From contig CAUYUJ010014318.1 of NCBI GenBank assembly GCA_963575745.1, positions 246,366 through 310,365 of the forward strand: a stretch of DNA of 64,000 nucleotides. The letters run 5' to 3'. Both the position numbers and the translations under genes were made by a program. This document shows, in pieces, positions 54,408-64,000 of this stretch. Under the pieces are notes generated by a model that saw only the letters and a program-made list of their open reading frames with translations, did no database searches and was not told where the DNA came from. Origin of the DNA: Prorocentrum cordatum. Its lineage: Eukaryota > Sar > Dinophyceae > Prorocentrales > Prorocentraceae. Position 1 is the first letter of the stretch, and every line of letters starts with the position of its first letter.

Positions 54408-54665
54408 AACGTGGCAGAAGAACTGGTGATTGACTCCCACCAGAAAGCCGAAAAGGGAAAAGCTGCTTATGGAGAGATGGCTGATGCTGCGAGGCGGGAA
54501 GGAGAGATAGAGGCCCGAGAAAAGGCAGCACGGGAAGATCAGGAGCTCCGAAATCAGCTCGAAACTGCGAGACTTAAGGCCGAACGGGTGAAGTCAGAAG
54601 CGTTGCGAGCCCTTAGATGCCGATCTTGGCCATGGTCCATGTCGGCCGTCGCCGATTCGCGATGA
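54408..54665 (+). CDS. Possible exon or small ORF with a charged coiled-coil helix
   Basis: From the ATG at 54,411 the frame encodes about 60 residues rich in Glu, Lys, Ala and Arg. Segments such as AREKAAREDQELRNQL and ETARLKAERVKSEALR have leucine/alanine spacing compatible with a coiled coil, and they are not made by a DNA repeat. Codon use looks mixed rather than simple-sequence. The upstream frame is open through VAEELVIDSHQKAEKG, so an exon starting before the ATG is possible. I recognise no family; a retrotransposon gag-like coiled coil or a true exon of another gene are both possible. GC here is lower than in the flanking DNA. Confidence 0.4.
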   Translation, partial: NVAEELVIDSHQKAEKGKAAYGEMADAARREGEIEAREKAAREDQELRNQLETARLKAERVKSEALRALRCRSWPWSMSAVADSR

Positions 54666-55960
54666 TGATCTACGCACTGACGCTGACCAAGATCGACGGG
54701 GACCACGATCGGAGCGAAGTTTCCTCGTTCAGTCTTGGTCATGGTCCCCGTTTTCTTTCCCTCCACCGACGGCCATCACGGGGGTCGGGGGATGGGTGGG
54801 AAGGAGCGGTCCTGGGCGGTGTGTTTGCATCGCTCGGCGAGGGCCTAGCTCCTGGGGGCACCTTGGGGCGTAAATCCGGCGCGCGCAGCTTCGAGCTTCG
54901 GGTGGGATGCCAAATGGACCAAGGGACTTGCATTGGGGAGCTTGAACGTCGACCCGAGCGAAGGAGAGCTCGATGAAGACGCACTACGCGTCAAAGTAGA
55001 ACGCAGAGCGTATTTCTTCCAGCACCAATGAGAGCGAAGGGTTGTGAAAAGCAGCTCGCGCAATCTATGACAACCCACGCGAGCAAAGCGCAAACCGCAT
55101 TGGCTGGAGTGCGCGGGCATTTCGGCACTGCCTGGCTGTCAGGGCATGCCAGTGGGTTGGCAGACGGCTCGGGGTGCTTCAGCTAGATGCGTCAATACAT
55201 TTGCACGCACATCTTGATTGTACTGGTTTTAGTACGGGTGAAGCTGCTCACACCGTGGAAGCACGTGCATGTGGGAGCGTGTCCGAGATCACCCCTTCTG
55301 CTCAAAGGGTGCTGCGGGCTGTAGATATTCCGCTGCCACGTGCGTTTTGATGGCACCCCAACGCGTAACAGGCACCACGCCAACCAGGTCTTCATCATCC
55401 CCATGAGCCTGGGCTTGGCGAATGTATCCCCGTCAGGAATCCATGCTGCTGCTTGGACGTCCGCTGGCGGTCGTGTGGGTTTTACAGCGCCGTGGAAGCC
55501 CGTGCTTGAGCTCTCCAGCCCAGAGCGGCCGATGACCGGCCCCGTTCAACCCCGTCGGGGCGCGCGCCCTTTGCGAGGATGAGGGGGGTGCCCAATCGGC
55601 TGCAAGCGGGTACGGTTGGACCGAGGCGTCAAATCGAGGTCTGTTCGGGGAGGGTGCCCTCATGTTCTTCGTGTTTGTCGGAGTGTTCTTGTGCATCCTG
55701 GGGCAGGTACCCTCGACTCGAAGGTTCTTCAGTTTGTCTGGTGGAGGGTCTCAGGCTCTTGAGGGATGCTCTTCTGTCCTAGGTCCAGAGCCGTAAGTCA
55801 CGCAAGGTTCGCCCGTCGTTCGTCCGCCGCACGGCTGTGGGTCAGTCATCCAGATTCATCCCCTCGGTCGTCGTGGCCACCACTTGACTGGGGGGCACGT
55901 CGATCGTCGTTCCTCGGCGTCCACCAGCCTGGGCGCGTTCGTTCCGTTATCTGTCGTCCC
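54666..55960. other. Non-repetitive stretch, no recognised gene
   Basis: Frames of up to about 119 codons on both strands contain no recognised motif. A GATCTTGGCCATGGTCC...CCAAGATCGACGGGGACC arrangement at 54,617-54,705 may be a decayed hairpin element. Confidence 0.4.
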
Positions 55961-55964
55961 TCGG

Positions 55965-57180
55965 TCCAATAGGGCCCCAGTAAGTTTTTAGGAGGACTCC
56001 AGCGGGATCCCACTGGGATTCCAGTCGGGTGCCAACGCGATCTTATTCGAGGAGCTCAGACTGTTCCAACCGCGTCCCAATAGGATTCCAATGATATCCC
56101 AATCGGAACACCACCGGGTTCCAATGATAATTCATGGGATCTTCCTAGGACCCCAATGGTATTTCAAAAGGAGCATTGCAATGGGACCACAACAGGTGCT
56201 AGAGCACTGCTAGTAGTAGAATGCAGTTCGTATTAGGAGAACGACTCGGTATTCATTGCATCTCGTAGTAGATTGCGGGTACTAGAATGCAGCAAGTGCC
56301 ACAGCTCAAGTCACACTTCACTAACGTATAACTCGTATTAGAGTGCAAGTAGTACGGGTGTGCAATCATCACAGCCACTACACAAGTACGGCTAGATGAC
56401 GGCTCGTACTGGAATGGAACGGGTATTCTCGTTCAAGTATAACAAGTGTATTGTAGTACAGCTAGTACTCGAGTGCAACTAGTAGTCAAAGTGCACTTGC
56501 TACTATTGAGAACAAGTGGGACTGATCATGCAACCAGCCTAGAGTCCAGCTGTGCATGCACTACACACAGTACTAGTTAACAGTCAGTAGTGACATGGAC
56601 ACTGCATTAGAGTGCGACGAGTACTACAGTATAAGTGGTAGACCAGAGTAGGGTAGAGTAGAGTAGAGCAACGTAGATATATCAGAGTAGTGTAGAGTGG
56701 AGTATTGCAGGGCAGAGCAGAACAGGTTATACTAGAGTATCTTATGATACCGTAGAGTAGGTTAGGGTAGGATAGGGTGGAGTAGAGTAGGGTAGAGTAG
56801 AACAACTCAGAGTAGAGTATATTAGATGGTAGAGTAGAGTTGGGCCTGATAGAGTCGAGTAGAGTCTAGTACAGTAGGGTAGGATGAAGTACAGTAGAGT
56901 AGAGGAGAGTATAGTAGGATCGGGTAGAATCGAGCATGATTACATCATATCCTATTAGGAGTCGAGTCGAGTAGATCAGCGTAGGGTAGGGTGGGGCAGG
57001 GGTATATCATAACATGGTAGAGTAGAGCAGAGTAGAGCAGAGTAGCTTAGGGTAGGTGTTAGAGCAGAGTCGGGTAGAATAGAATAGAGTAGAGTGGAGT
57101 AGAGCTACCCCAGTTCAGTCTAGCCTACTCCAGTCCAGTCTGCTTCAGTCCACTCCAGTCCACTTCGTTTCAATTTTCTT
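55965..57180. repeat. Decayed short satellites, then a (GAGTA)n pentamer array with a CCAGT border
   Basis: 55,965-56,180 repeats GGGATTCCAATGGGATCCCA-like phrases. 56,190-56,635 repeats TAGAGTGCAACTAGTAC-like phrases. GAGTA pentamers run at 56,640-57,105, closed by CCAGTCCAGTCTGCTTCAG and GGAGTCGGCGCT, as at 19,030-19,160. 57,181-57,690 holds frames without recognised motifs and a triplicated GGGGGGTGACCTGAAT phrase near 57,550-57,600. Confidence 0.75.
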
Positions 57181-57699
57181 GTGTCTTTGGAGTCGGCGCT
57201 GGCTGGTATGAATTCGAGCCTCACGCTATGTGCAGGCTGCGCGGCTCAGGCGCCGTGCCAGCAGCTGAGCAGAGAGTCCGAGGAAGCTCTGGCTCAGAAC
57301 GGGGCCCTGGGCTCGAGCGCGGTAAGCGATCCCGCCGCCCTGGCCGCGCCCTCGACCTCGTGCATGACGAGATTCGGGCTGGGGATAACGGGGGGGGGGA
57401 GTGAGTGCGCCTTGCACCAGACGGCGCGTAAGCAGGGAAAGAAAAGAAAGGGCCGTCGCCAGTTGCCTTCAGCGACCGCTCCAAGCCGTTACTGCCAGCT
57501 CCCAGTCGCGCACTGCACCGCCCTCAGGGCGGAAGTACTCAGCCAGGCGGGGGTGACCTGAATGGGGGGGTGACGTAAATGGGGGGTGACCTGAATGAGG
57601 GGTGAAGAAACGGGCCCTGCTGGCTCTGGAAGGGGCCTTCACGGGTCCCTTTAGGGTCCTTCTCTCCCCCCCCCATTCAGACCGCCCCCGGGATCGCGA

Positions 57700-57765
57700 T
57701 GGATGAGGACGGCGGAGGAGGAGGAGGAGGGGGAGGAGGAGGAGGAGGAGGAGGAGGAGGGCGAG
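57700..57765. repeat. (GGA)n triplet run
   Basis: A short GGA run just upstream of the kinase catalytic-loop exon. No frame here is meaningful. Confidence 0.9.
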
Positions 57766-58000
57766 CGACGGCGGCCTCGCCGTCCCCATCGCTGCCCCCG
57801 GGGCCGAGGCCCCCGCCAGCAGCAGCCGCCCGCCCGCCGGCAGCGGCAGCGGCCTCCCGCGCGCCACGTGGGTGCGCTGGCTGCGCGCCACGAGCCTGCG
57901 GCGCCCGTCCTCGTCGTCCTCGTCCTGCTCGTACCATCCGCCCGGGATGGAGTCGGCGGATCGCGCCGCATCGCCGATGGACCTCCCCTTCCCCCCGCAG

Positions 58001-58057
58001 GCCCTGAAGCACCTGCACGAGCTGTCGGTGGTCCACAGGGACGTGAAGGCCGAGAAC
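58001..58057 (+). CDS. Protein kinase exon: helix alpha-E and the HRD catalytic loop
   Basis: After the CCCCCCGCAG acceptor the frame encodes ALKHLHELSVVHRDVKAEN. HLHELSVVHRD is the end of helix alpha-E. HRDVKAEN contains the catalytic Asp (codon 58,040-58,042), the Lys diagnostic of Ser/Thr kinases (58,046-58,048) and the metal-binding Asn (58,055-58,057). The expected next residues (I/V-L-L) are absent. The donor could be AG|GC at 58,048/58,049, in which case AEN would be re-encoded by the next exon. The DFG exon was not found before the window ends. Strand and position in the fold agree with the exons at 22.2 and 23.1 kb; membership of the same gene is inferred. Confidence 0.82.
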
Positions 58058-58117
58058 ACCCGGGCGGCTGGCGCCACCCCCCGGGGCGCCGGTGGCACGG
58101 GGGGGGATGGCCTGCGA

Positions 58118-58694
58118 CTTTCCTCCTCCTCCTCCTCCTCCTCCTCCTCCCTCCCCTCCTCCTCCTTCCTCCTCCTCCTCCTCCTCCTCCTCCCCTCCTC
58201 CTTCCCTCCCCCCCCTCCCCCCCTCCTCCTCCTCCTCCTCCTCCTCCTCCTCCTCCTCATCATCATCATCATCATCATCATCATCACCATCACCATCATC
58301 CTCCTTCTCCTCCTCCTCCTCCTCGTCGTCGTCGTCGTCATCATCATCATCACCATCATCATCATCACCACCAACACCATCATCATCGTCATCATTCTTA
58401 TTCTGATTGTTATTCTTATTCTTATTCTTATTCTTATTCTTATTCTTATTCTTATTCTTATTCTTATTCTTATTCTTATTCTTATTCTTATTCTTATTCT
58501 TATTCTTATTCTTATTCTTATTCTTATTATTATTATTATTCTTATTCTTATTCTTATTCTTATTATTATTTTTCTTATTCTTATTCTTATTCTTATTCTT
58601 ATTCTTATTCTTATTCTTATTCTTATTCTTATTCGTATTCTTATTCGTATTCTTTTCTTATTCTTATTCTTACTATTATCATCATCACCACCAG

Positions 58695-58727
<33 letters not shown>

Positions 58728-58742
58728 TCCTCTCGCCTCTAG
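58118..58742. repeat. (CTC)n, (ATC)n, then a (TTCTTA)n hexamer array
   Basis: CTC triplets run to 58,256, ATC/ACC and GTC triplets to 58,395, TTCTTA hexamers to about 58,660 and ATC triplets to 58,735. All long frames here are dipeptide or homopolymer artefacts. Confidence 0.96.
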
Positions 58743-58751
58743 CGTATTCAA

Positions 58752-59168
58752 ATGTCTAGCGTTCTCAAATCTATGTGTGCTGCGTGGTCGACCACGCGCA
58801 GTTACCACCAGGGTCCCACTAGATGTTTGTTCGGCTGCGCCAATGTAGGTGGCGATGATGTGATGCACAATGCTGAGTGCCTGATTCCCGATCCTGTAAT
58901 TTTAGAAGTACATCCGCAGTTTTCGGAGGATTATAGGTCCTTCCGAGGTCCCGAGCGCTTGTGTCCTCACATGCTTCCTGGTGATGTAGATTCGATCGTA
59001 AGCAGTGTGCTTGTTCTAGATTTGCTTATCACCGCGTATAATAAGGTTCGAAATTCAATGGAGGGACTGAAGGAGTCCGCCCTCCTCAAGGCGCGAGCTA
59101 AGGAGCTGGCCCAGAGGCATGGTGGGCTGCGTCGTGTACTGCAGGGAGGAAGCACGGGCTTGGGCTGA
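58752..59168 (+). pseudogene. Retrotransposon C-terminal fragment with a CCHC-like zinc motif
   Basis: The 138-codon frame starts in ordinary sequence. It has TRCLFGCANVGGDDVMHNAEC, i.e. C-x3-C then H-x3-C, the pattern seen near the C-terminus of dinoflagellate non-LTR retrotransposon proteins. The tail SSVLVLDLLITAYNKVRN fits the helix that usually follows. No RT domain precedes it, and a CTC array cuts in after its end. It is therefore a 3' remnant, probably of a different copy than the RT that follows. The family assignment is from general resemblance only. Confidence 0.55.
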
Positions 59169-59169
59169 G

Positions 59170-59350
59170 GGCACTCGTCGTCGTTGTCGTCCTCCTCCTC
59201 CTCCTCCTCCTCTCCTCCTCCTCCTCCTCCTCCTCCTCCTCTGTGGGGGTGGGAACCATTTCTCCTCCTCCTCCTCGTTCTCCCCCTCCTCCTCCTCCTC
59301 CTCCTCCTCCTCCTCCTCCTCCTCCTCCTCCTCCTCCTCCTCCTCTGGGG
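59170..59350. repeat. (CTC)n triplet array
   Basis: Two CTC runs are separated by CTGTGGGGGTGGGAACC. They lie between the two retrotransposon fragments. Confidence 0.95.
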
Positions 59351-59408
59351 GGTGGAAAACGCTCCTCCTCCTCTTCGGGGCGGCGGTGCGCAGTTTGGCG
59401 CCAGGCTT

Positions 59409-60369
59409 TCCGCGCTGAAGTTGCCGGGTCAGCAGGTGACTCAGCAGCTACACTGTTATTGGATTTGTTGAAATTCTACGATCTCATGCCGCTAGATATT
59501 CTGCACCAGCGTTGTGCTGAGTTTAACTTCCCTTTTGTTTTAGCTCAGCTAGCTATTGCTTTCGGTCGGATGCCTAGGTTCTTATCAATGTATGGTTTGG
59601 TCACGGGCCCTTATCACGCGACTCACGGTATTATCGCTTGCTGTTCCCTGGCTGCGACTCTTGTCCGTGTCTTCGTCATCAGAAATATCGGCAGAGCTGG
59701 CTTACCATATCATCAAGTACGTCTAGACATATGCGTAGATGACTGCGTCATCAGCGCTACAGGTAGGGAGTCTACTGGATTCGAGGGTCTCGTGAAAAGT
59801 CTTGGCCATCATTCGCGACGTCATTGTATCCGACCTGCACGGGCAGGTGTCTATCGAGAAGGCCGCGCTTGTTGCTTCCTTGTCCCAGCTGGCGGCCACG
59901 ATACATGCAGAGCTGGGGAACCTGGACGGCGATCCGTGCAACTCAGCGTCGGATTTTGGAGTTGTCCATACTTGTGGCAGAGTCTATTGGTCAGACAAGA
60001 GGTCCAATACGTTTCAGATTCGATTGGCTACCCTTAAGAAAGTGAAACGTCTCCAGCATCACAAGAAGGTCCTGGGCCGCTTCCCCAACCGTATCTCTGT
60101 CTCGGGTCCTCTGCCTGGCTTGGTGCACGGGAGCGAGATCAGAGGTTTTGTTCGGACCGCGAGCTCGCCGTGGCAAGAAGATCCTTCGGAGTCACACGTC
60201 GACTGAGTGCCGGACAGCGCTCGCTCACCCCCCTCCTCATTCTCGAGCGAGACCCTCGCCGGCATGCGGCAGCTGGTCCGATCGTGCGGCAGTTGAAGCA
60301 GGCCAGGGCGGCCCAGCGCCGATCTTGCCCCTCCGGCCTCGCGTTCCATGGCTTCGGGAAAGATGGGAG
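59409..60369 (+). pseudogene. Reverse transcriptase domain of a non-LTR retrotransposon, frameshifted
   Basis: The first frame encodes LLLDLLKFYDLMPLDIL with the first catalytic Asp (59,462-59,464), then FGRMPRFLSMYGLVTGP, HATHGIIACCSL and LDICVDDCVISATG with the paired catalytic Asp (59,738-59,743). About 59,810 the frame shifts, continuing as SDLHGQVSIEKAALVAS and LKKVKRLQHHKKVLGR. Near 60,150 it shifts again to DRELAVARRSFGVTRRLS. This order (fingers/palm, VDD, thumb, connection) matches RT of the kind abundant in dinoflagellates. Two frameshifts make it a pseudogene. It continues beyond element M2 at 60,375. Confidence 0.75.
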
Positions 60370-60374
60370 GAGGT

Positions 60375-60562
60375 CCGGGAGCGGAAAAAGAGGGGGGCGA
60401 TGACTAGGGGGGGGTGGATATCATGGCGGGGGCCATGATATTTCCTCATGGTGCCCCTTCTTAATTCATTGCGTCCCTGGCCCCCCCGCTGGGCCGCGCA
60501 CATGCCGCCGGTCATGATTTGCACCCCCCCCTCTTGGACACCCCCCTCTTGGCCGCTCCCGA
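60375..60562. mobile_element. Introner-like TIR element M2, 188 bp, 5-bp target duplication GAGGT
   Basis: It starts CCGGGAGCGGAAAAAGAGGG and ends CTCTTGGCCGCTCCCGA. GAGGT is repeated exactly at 60,370-60,374 and 60,563-60,567. Read as an intron (60,373-60,565) it would be GT-AG with AG|GT at both sides, and removal restores the interrupted frame. It is closely similar to M1 (27,215-27,408), including the GATATCATGGC...GCCATGATAT inner palindrome. Confidence 0.87.
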
Positions 60563-61716
60563 GAGGTTTTCGATGGCAGACCCGATCCTGGAGCCTGGCG
60601 CCGTGCTTCGGGGCCGACCTCTGCGATCAAGGTGCCGCTTCAGAGGATCGGCTGGCTCGTGGGATCCGTCGCCGAGCGGATGGACGGCTTTGGAGTCGCC
60701 GTCCCGATGGCCCCGTTCAGCCCCGCCTCTGGCAGGCGTTCTCGGCATGCTGCTGTTCTTCACTTCCCGAGAAGGCCAGTGCTGCTAGTCTCCTTCTCAG
60801 TTGAGTTCCACGCGTTTCACACCTCTGCAGAAAGGGGTGCGTCAAGGCAACGTTTTGCGGTTTTTGTTTGGACAAGACGAGATTGCTGCTGAGAGGGGAT
60901 GCCAGCAGGCCGTTGCCCTCTGCGAGCTGTGCAGGGAGCCCCCCGACACGATGGTCCAGGGGCTCTTGTTTTGCTCTGCTTTTGAAGGCGAGCGCGAACA
61001 GTTTTTTTTTGCGAAGCTTGAGTATAAACGCCCCGACCTCGGCACACCCAACTGCCATGACAAGTCTGAGCTTTTGCGCTTTACCCGGGGCGTGTTCGAG
61101 CATCCGTGCGATACTTTCCCGAGGCCGGTGCCCGAAGGCGAGGTCCACGTGGCTTGGCCAGGCCGCGAGACCCGCGCGGATGTCGAGGCAAACGGGGGCT
61201 TCCATCTCGATGGCAGTTGCTTGCGCCATGTGGTTCCAGATTTGCAAAGGGAGATCAGGGATTTTCATGTTGCGATTCCGACCGGAGTGTCGCGTGTCAC
61301 GCGAGTGCCCCAGTGTGGGCCCAAAATTCCCGACCTTTTCAGCTGCGGAGTTCCTGGCAATCCGTGCGGCTGGGCAGTTGGCAGTTTCCGAAGCCGGAGG
61401 CTTTTCGGATGGCCTCAATGTCGATCGACAGTTTAACATGCCTAGAAAAAGAGCAGCTTTGATATGCGCGTCCCTGCTTTGGAAGCCTTCAGCCCTCCAT
61501 CTCACGGGTCTGATTTCGGCCGCAAAAGTCAAAGGACATGCTGTAGAGGACTCTGATATGTCTGACGAATTAGGATGCCACAGGTTCGGCAACGATGCAG
61601 CCGACTTGCTGACCATGAGTCCAGCGTCCCGCCGCCCAGCGCCCTCGGCTGAGGAGGCCGGAATATTGTTTCGCCAGCTGCGTATTCCGAAGCTTGTGTG
61701 TGAATTGGCGGGGTAG
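60563..61716 (+). pseudogene. Retrotransposon C-terminal part: zinc knuckle and RNase H domain, frameshifted
   Basis: At 60,930-60,985 the frame reads CELCREPPDTMVQGLLFC, a C-x2-C...C knuckle in which the usual His is Gln. From 61,190 the frame has FHLDGS (first RNase H Asp, 61,209-61,211). After a frameshift near 61,340 it has SAAEFLAIRAA (Glu, 61,348-61,350), GGFSDGLNVDRQF (Asp, 61,408-61,410), then AAKVKGHA and GNDAADLL (Asp, 61,603-61,605). The D-E-D-D set of RNase HI is thus present but split over two frames. Together with the RT upstream it reads as one decayed element on the + strand. Confidence 0.7.
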
Positions 61717-61727
61717 TTGCTTCCTCT

Positions 61728-62090
61728 TTGGCCGCGTCTGGATCTGTCGTCTGCCGAGTATCAGAAACTTCCAGTGCCATCCAAGCCGCGGCCCGATGGC
61801 CGCGCTTGGAGTTTGGCAAGGCAGGCTCTGGCAGGGTGAGCATTGTTACCGTGATCCCTGGGCCGTCTGGAAGCCTCCTCCTGGGGTCTGCCTCGAGGGT
61901 CCCGGGGTCGGGGTCTGCGGGTTCGACGGTCCGATGTTTTTGGGGCACGGCCACGCCGTGGTTTTTCTGTCTGGACGCCAGCGACCACTTTTTTATTTCT
62001 GTTTGCCGCCGCTGCAAGAATTACACCATCGGCGTACAAGTGCGAGGTCTCCGCCGAGAATGCCGCCCCCTCCCCCGATCGGGGGCCTAG
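61728..62090 (+). pseudogene. Possible further 3' retrotransposon coding fragment with Cys pairs
   Basis: The frame in the same phase as the zinc-knuckle part has SVCRRCKNYTIGVQVRGL, then RREC, giving C-x2-C and a distal Cys. This resembles a Cys-rich block sometimes seen in dinoflagellate mobile-element proteins. No stop separates it over 120 codons, but the evidence is weak. Confidence 0.35.
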
Positions 62091-62094
62091 GGCA

Positions 62095-62370
62095 GACTGC
62101 GCTCTTTGCATCGCATAGCCCGCGGCCTTCGCCCCACGCTCGATGGTGTTTCAGTCGACATCGGGCCTTGGTCGAGTTTTGACCCCGACTAGTCGGAACT
62201 TCTCAACTATCTCTTGTCTTCCGTTTGTGTGTTGTCTGATGTTCTAGGCAAGCCGGCCGCAGCGCCGTGCGGGGCGCGTGCTGTCGCGTGCGACTGTTGC
62301 CTCCAAATCCCACCGCCCCGAACAGCTGGTCGCTCGGAGAAGCAGGGGGGCTCGGGGATGCATCCCCTGA

Positions 62371-62401
<31 letters not shown>

Positions 62402-62698
62402 GCTGCAGTCGAACGCACTTCAGTCGAGGACGGAGGCCCCCCCCAGCGTGGATTCCCGAGTTGGGCCCTGCAATTCTGGCCCAGCCGAAGACCACATCAC
62501 GCTCGGAACGTGTGCCTCGCCGTGCTCCCCGTGGTGTGAAGGCCGCAGCGCTTCGCCGAACATTGGACCGGGCGTCGCGCGAGGCGGCCCGGGCCCCAGG
62601 GCGACGCTGGCCTTCGCAGGGAGGCCCGGGCCGCCTGCGGAGAAAGCCCCTGGGGAGCCCATGGAGGCCCCAAGATAGTGCGAGAAGCTGGCCGCACC
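62095..62698. other. Unannotated stretch with a (TG)n run at 62,370-62,398
   Basis: GC-rich frames without recognised domains flank a short TG run. Nothing else was identified. Confidence 0.45.
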
Positions 62699-62796
62699 TC
62701 CTCCTCCTCCTCCTCCTCCTCCTCCTCCTCCTCCTCCTCCTCCTCCTCCCCCTCCTCCCCCTCCCCCCCTCCTCCTCCTCCTCCTCCTCCTCCTCG
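62698..62796. repeat. (CTC)n triplet array
   Basis: CTC triplets with CCC interruptions. The Ser, Leu, Pro and reverse Gly/Arg frames across them are artefacts. Confidence 0.95.
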
Positions 62797-62799
62797 GGG

Positions 62800-63700
62800 A
62801 GCCCACCGCTCGCAGTCCTCGGGGGGTGCGAGCGGAAGCGGATGTTGTCGCGCGCCCTCGAGCGGCGGCGCGCGGGCTCCGAGCGCCCCTCGAGCGTCGC
62901 CGCGGGCGCGTGGTCTGCTCGTGTCCTATCCGCCGGCCCCGCGAAGCTTTCTTTAAAATCGCGTCGCTTTCATTTTCTTAAAGGCCGCGTGCCCGCATTT
63001 GTGCGCGCGTGCGCGCGCCTACCGCGGCGTCGTGTGCGCGTCCACACAGCGGCTGGTGCGCCTCGTCCTCGCTGGTCTCTGAGCAGTCCGCTTTTGCACG
63101 TGCTCGCCAGTGGAAACTCTCGGGGTCACAGTCGTTGTTTCAGGAGGGAAAAACCACACATACATCAATTATCGTCGATTCCCCAGAAAGTATGGGAACA
63201 TTATGAAAAGTGGGGGGAGTACGAACATCCAAAAATATGGGGAACCTTGGATTTGTGTCTATTCATTTGTGTGTCCCTGGGCCCCTTCAGTGATGTGGCC
63301 CTGTCGACGCATGTTTGCGATTCACTACGGTGCAGGTCGTTTCTCGCGACTGTGGTGTTGCATCGCCGGCGGAGGAAAAACCATGTTGGTGCGAGCTTCC
63401 GCGTTTGCGTGTGCGAGCGGCTTGGGGCTCGGCCTTTAGACGCTCGCGCGCCCTCTTCTTCGACCTTGCCACGCCCTGTCGCTGCGCGCGGGGCCGCAAC
63501 GCGAAAAAGTGTGCGTTTGTGCGTGTGGAAGGAGGTCCTGCGCAGGACGCAGCAAGAGGAAGGACGGAGGAGTGAGGAGGAGGAGGAGAATGGAGGAGGG
63601 AAGAGGTGCGAGGACGACAAATGAGGAGGGCGATGGATTGGGGAATTCTGAAACGGACTGGATGGGGAGGGCGATGCTGTGATTTTTCGTGCGAGAATTC
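62800..63700. other. No recognised gene
   Basis: Long open frames exist (one of 417 codons starts upstream of the TG run), but they pass through repeats and show no domain. At 63,130-63,260 the sequence is AT-richer with no recognised motif. Confidence 0.4.
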
Positions 63701-63704
63701 CCTG

Positions 63705-63935
63705 AAGTCCCAGCCCTTTCCCTAGAATTGTTTTTTTGTCCCGAGCCGTTTTTTGACGGTCCGGGGGCCTGGCGCGGGCCCCCCGACGCCGAAAGATGCC
63801 GAAGATCTTCCGTCGTGAGTCGTTCACGACGCGAATGGGGGACGACTGCGAGGTAGCGTTAGGCTGCATTTCCCAAGATCTTAACATCCGAGTCGGCGCT
63901 GGTGTATCCCTGGTCGAAGACAGGGTTGATCTGGC
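63705..63935 (+). repeat. Dispersed R1 copy followed by the TCGGCGCTGGTGT repeat
   Basis: CCCGAGCCGTTTTTTGACGG, TCCGGGGGCCTGG and CGCCGAAAGATGCCG (R1) end near 63,800. GAGTCGGCGCTGGTGTATCC, TGGTCGAAGAC at 63,892-63,930 repeats the phrase at 17,258-17,300. In both places it lies downstream of R1, although R1 is on opposite strands. Confidence 0.65.
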
Positions 63936-64000
63936 TTGATCGCGTTGAATCTGGCTTAGTCGGGCTTCGCTTGATTCCAGTGGCTCGCGCCATTCCGCAG

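Noticed and set aside
62371-63624. 417-codon + frame as a gene
   Set aside because: It begins in a TG run, crosses a CTC array and ends in GGA-like sequence; no domain was seen in the non-repetitive part.

Overview
This window reads as nuclear DNA of a large-genome, GC-rich eukaryote, most likely a dinoflagellate. The evidence is: (i) short exons of one Ser/Thr protein kinase on the + strand, separated by introns of 0.8 to tens of kb, with AG|GC boundaries and a GC-AG intron; (ii) a decayed non-LTR retrotransposon whose RT, zinc-knuckle and RNase H parts resemble the type common in dinoflagellates; (iii) many short terminal-inverted-repeat (TIR) elements, two of them with AG|G target duplications like introners; (iv) a very large amount of simple and satellite repeat. 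The genus is an inference (a Prorocentrum-like or Symbiodiniaceae/Polarella-like genome would fit). No spliced-leader, rRNA or tRNA gene was recognised.

Layout. 0-6.5 kb: hexamer, TG, CTC and GGA microsatellites, two hairpin elements and dispersed repeats. 6.55 kb: candidate kinase N-lobe exon. 7-13 kb: hairpin element, then a large 12-bp-based satellite interrupted by a GAC-triplet array. 13-22 kb: GGA/GTA triplet arrays, small tandem duplications, GAGTA pentamer and CA-rich arrays. 22.2-23.2 kb: two secure kinase exons. 25-31 kb: TIR elements, a 1-kb tandem duplication and AT-rich DNA. 31-35 kb: triplets and satellites. 35.7-46.1 kb: two unrelated ~90-bp satellites in the order A-B-A-B, with shared borders. 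46-50 kb: a dense cluster of TIR elements. 50-57 kb: triplet and degenerate satellites and one short coiled-coil reading frame. 58.0 kb: kinase catalytic-loop exon. 58.7-62.1 kb: retrotransposon remnants, one carrying an introner-like insertion. 62-64 kb: triplets and dispersed repeats.

The most plausible reading is that much of the window is intron of a single kinase gene running left to right from about 6.5 kb to beyond 58 kb, with its introns filled by satellites, miniature inverted-repeat elements and a retrotransposon. Long reading frames made of triplet, hexamer or 90-bp repeats are open for compositional reasons and are not annotated as genes. All homology statements rest on motif recognition by eye; no search was run.
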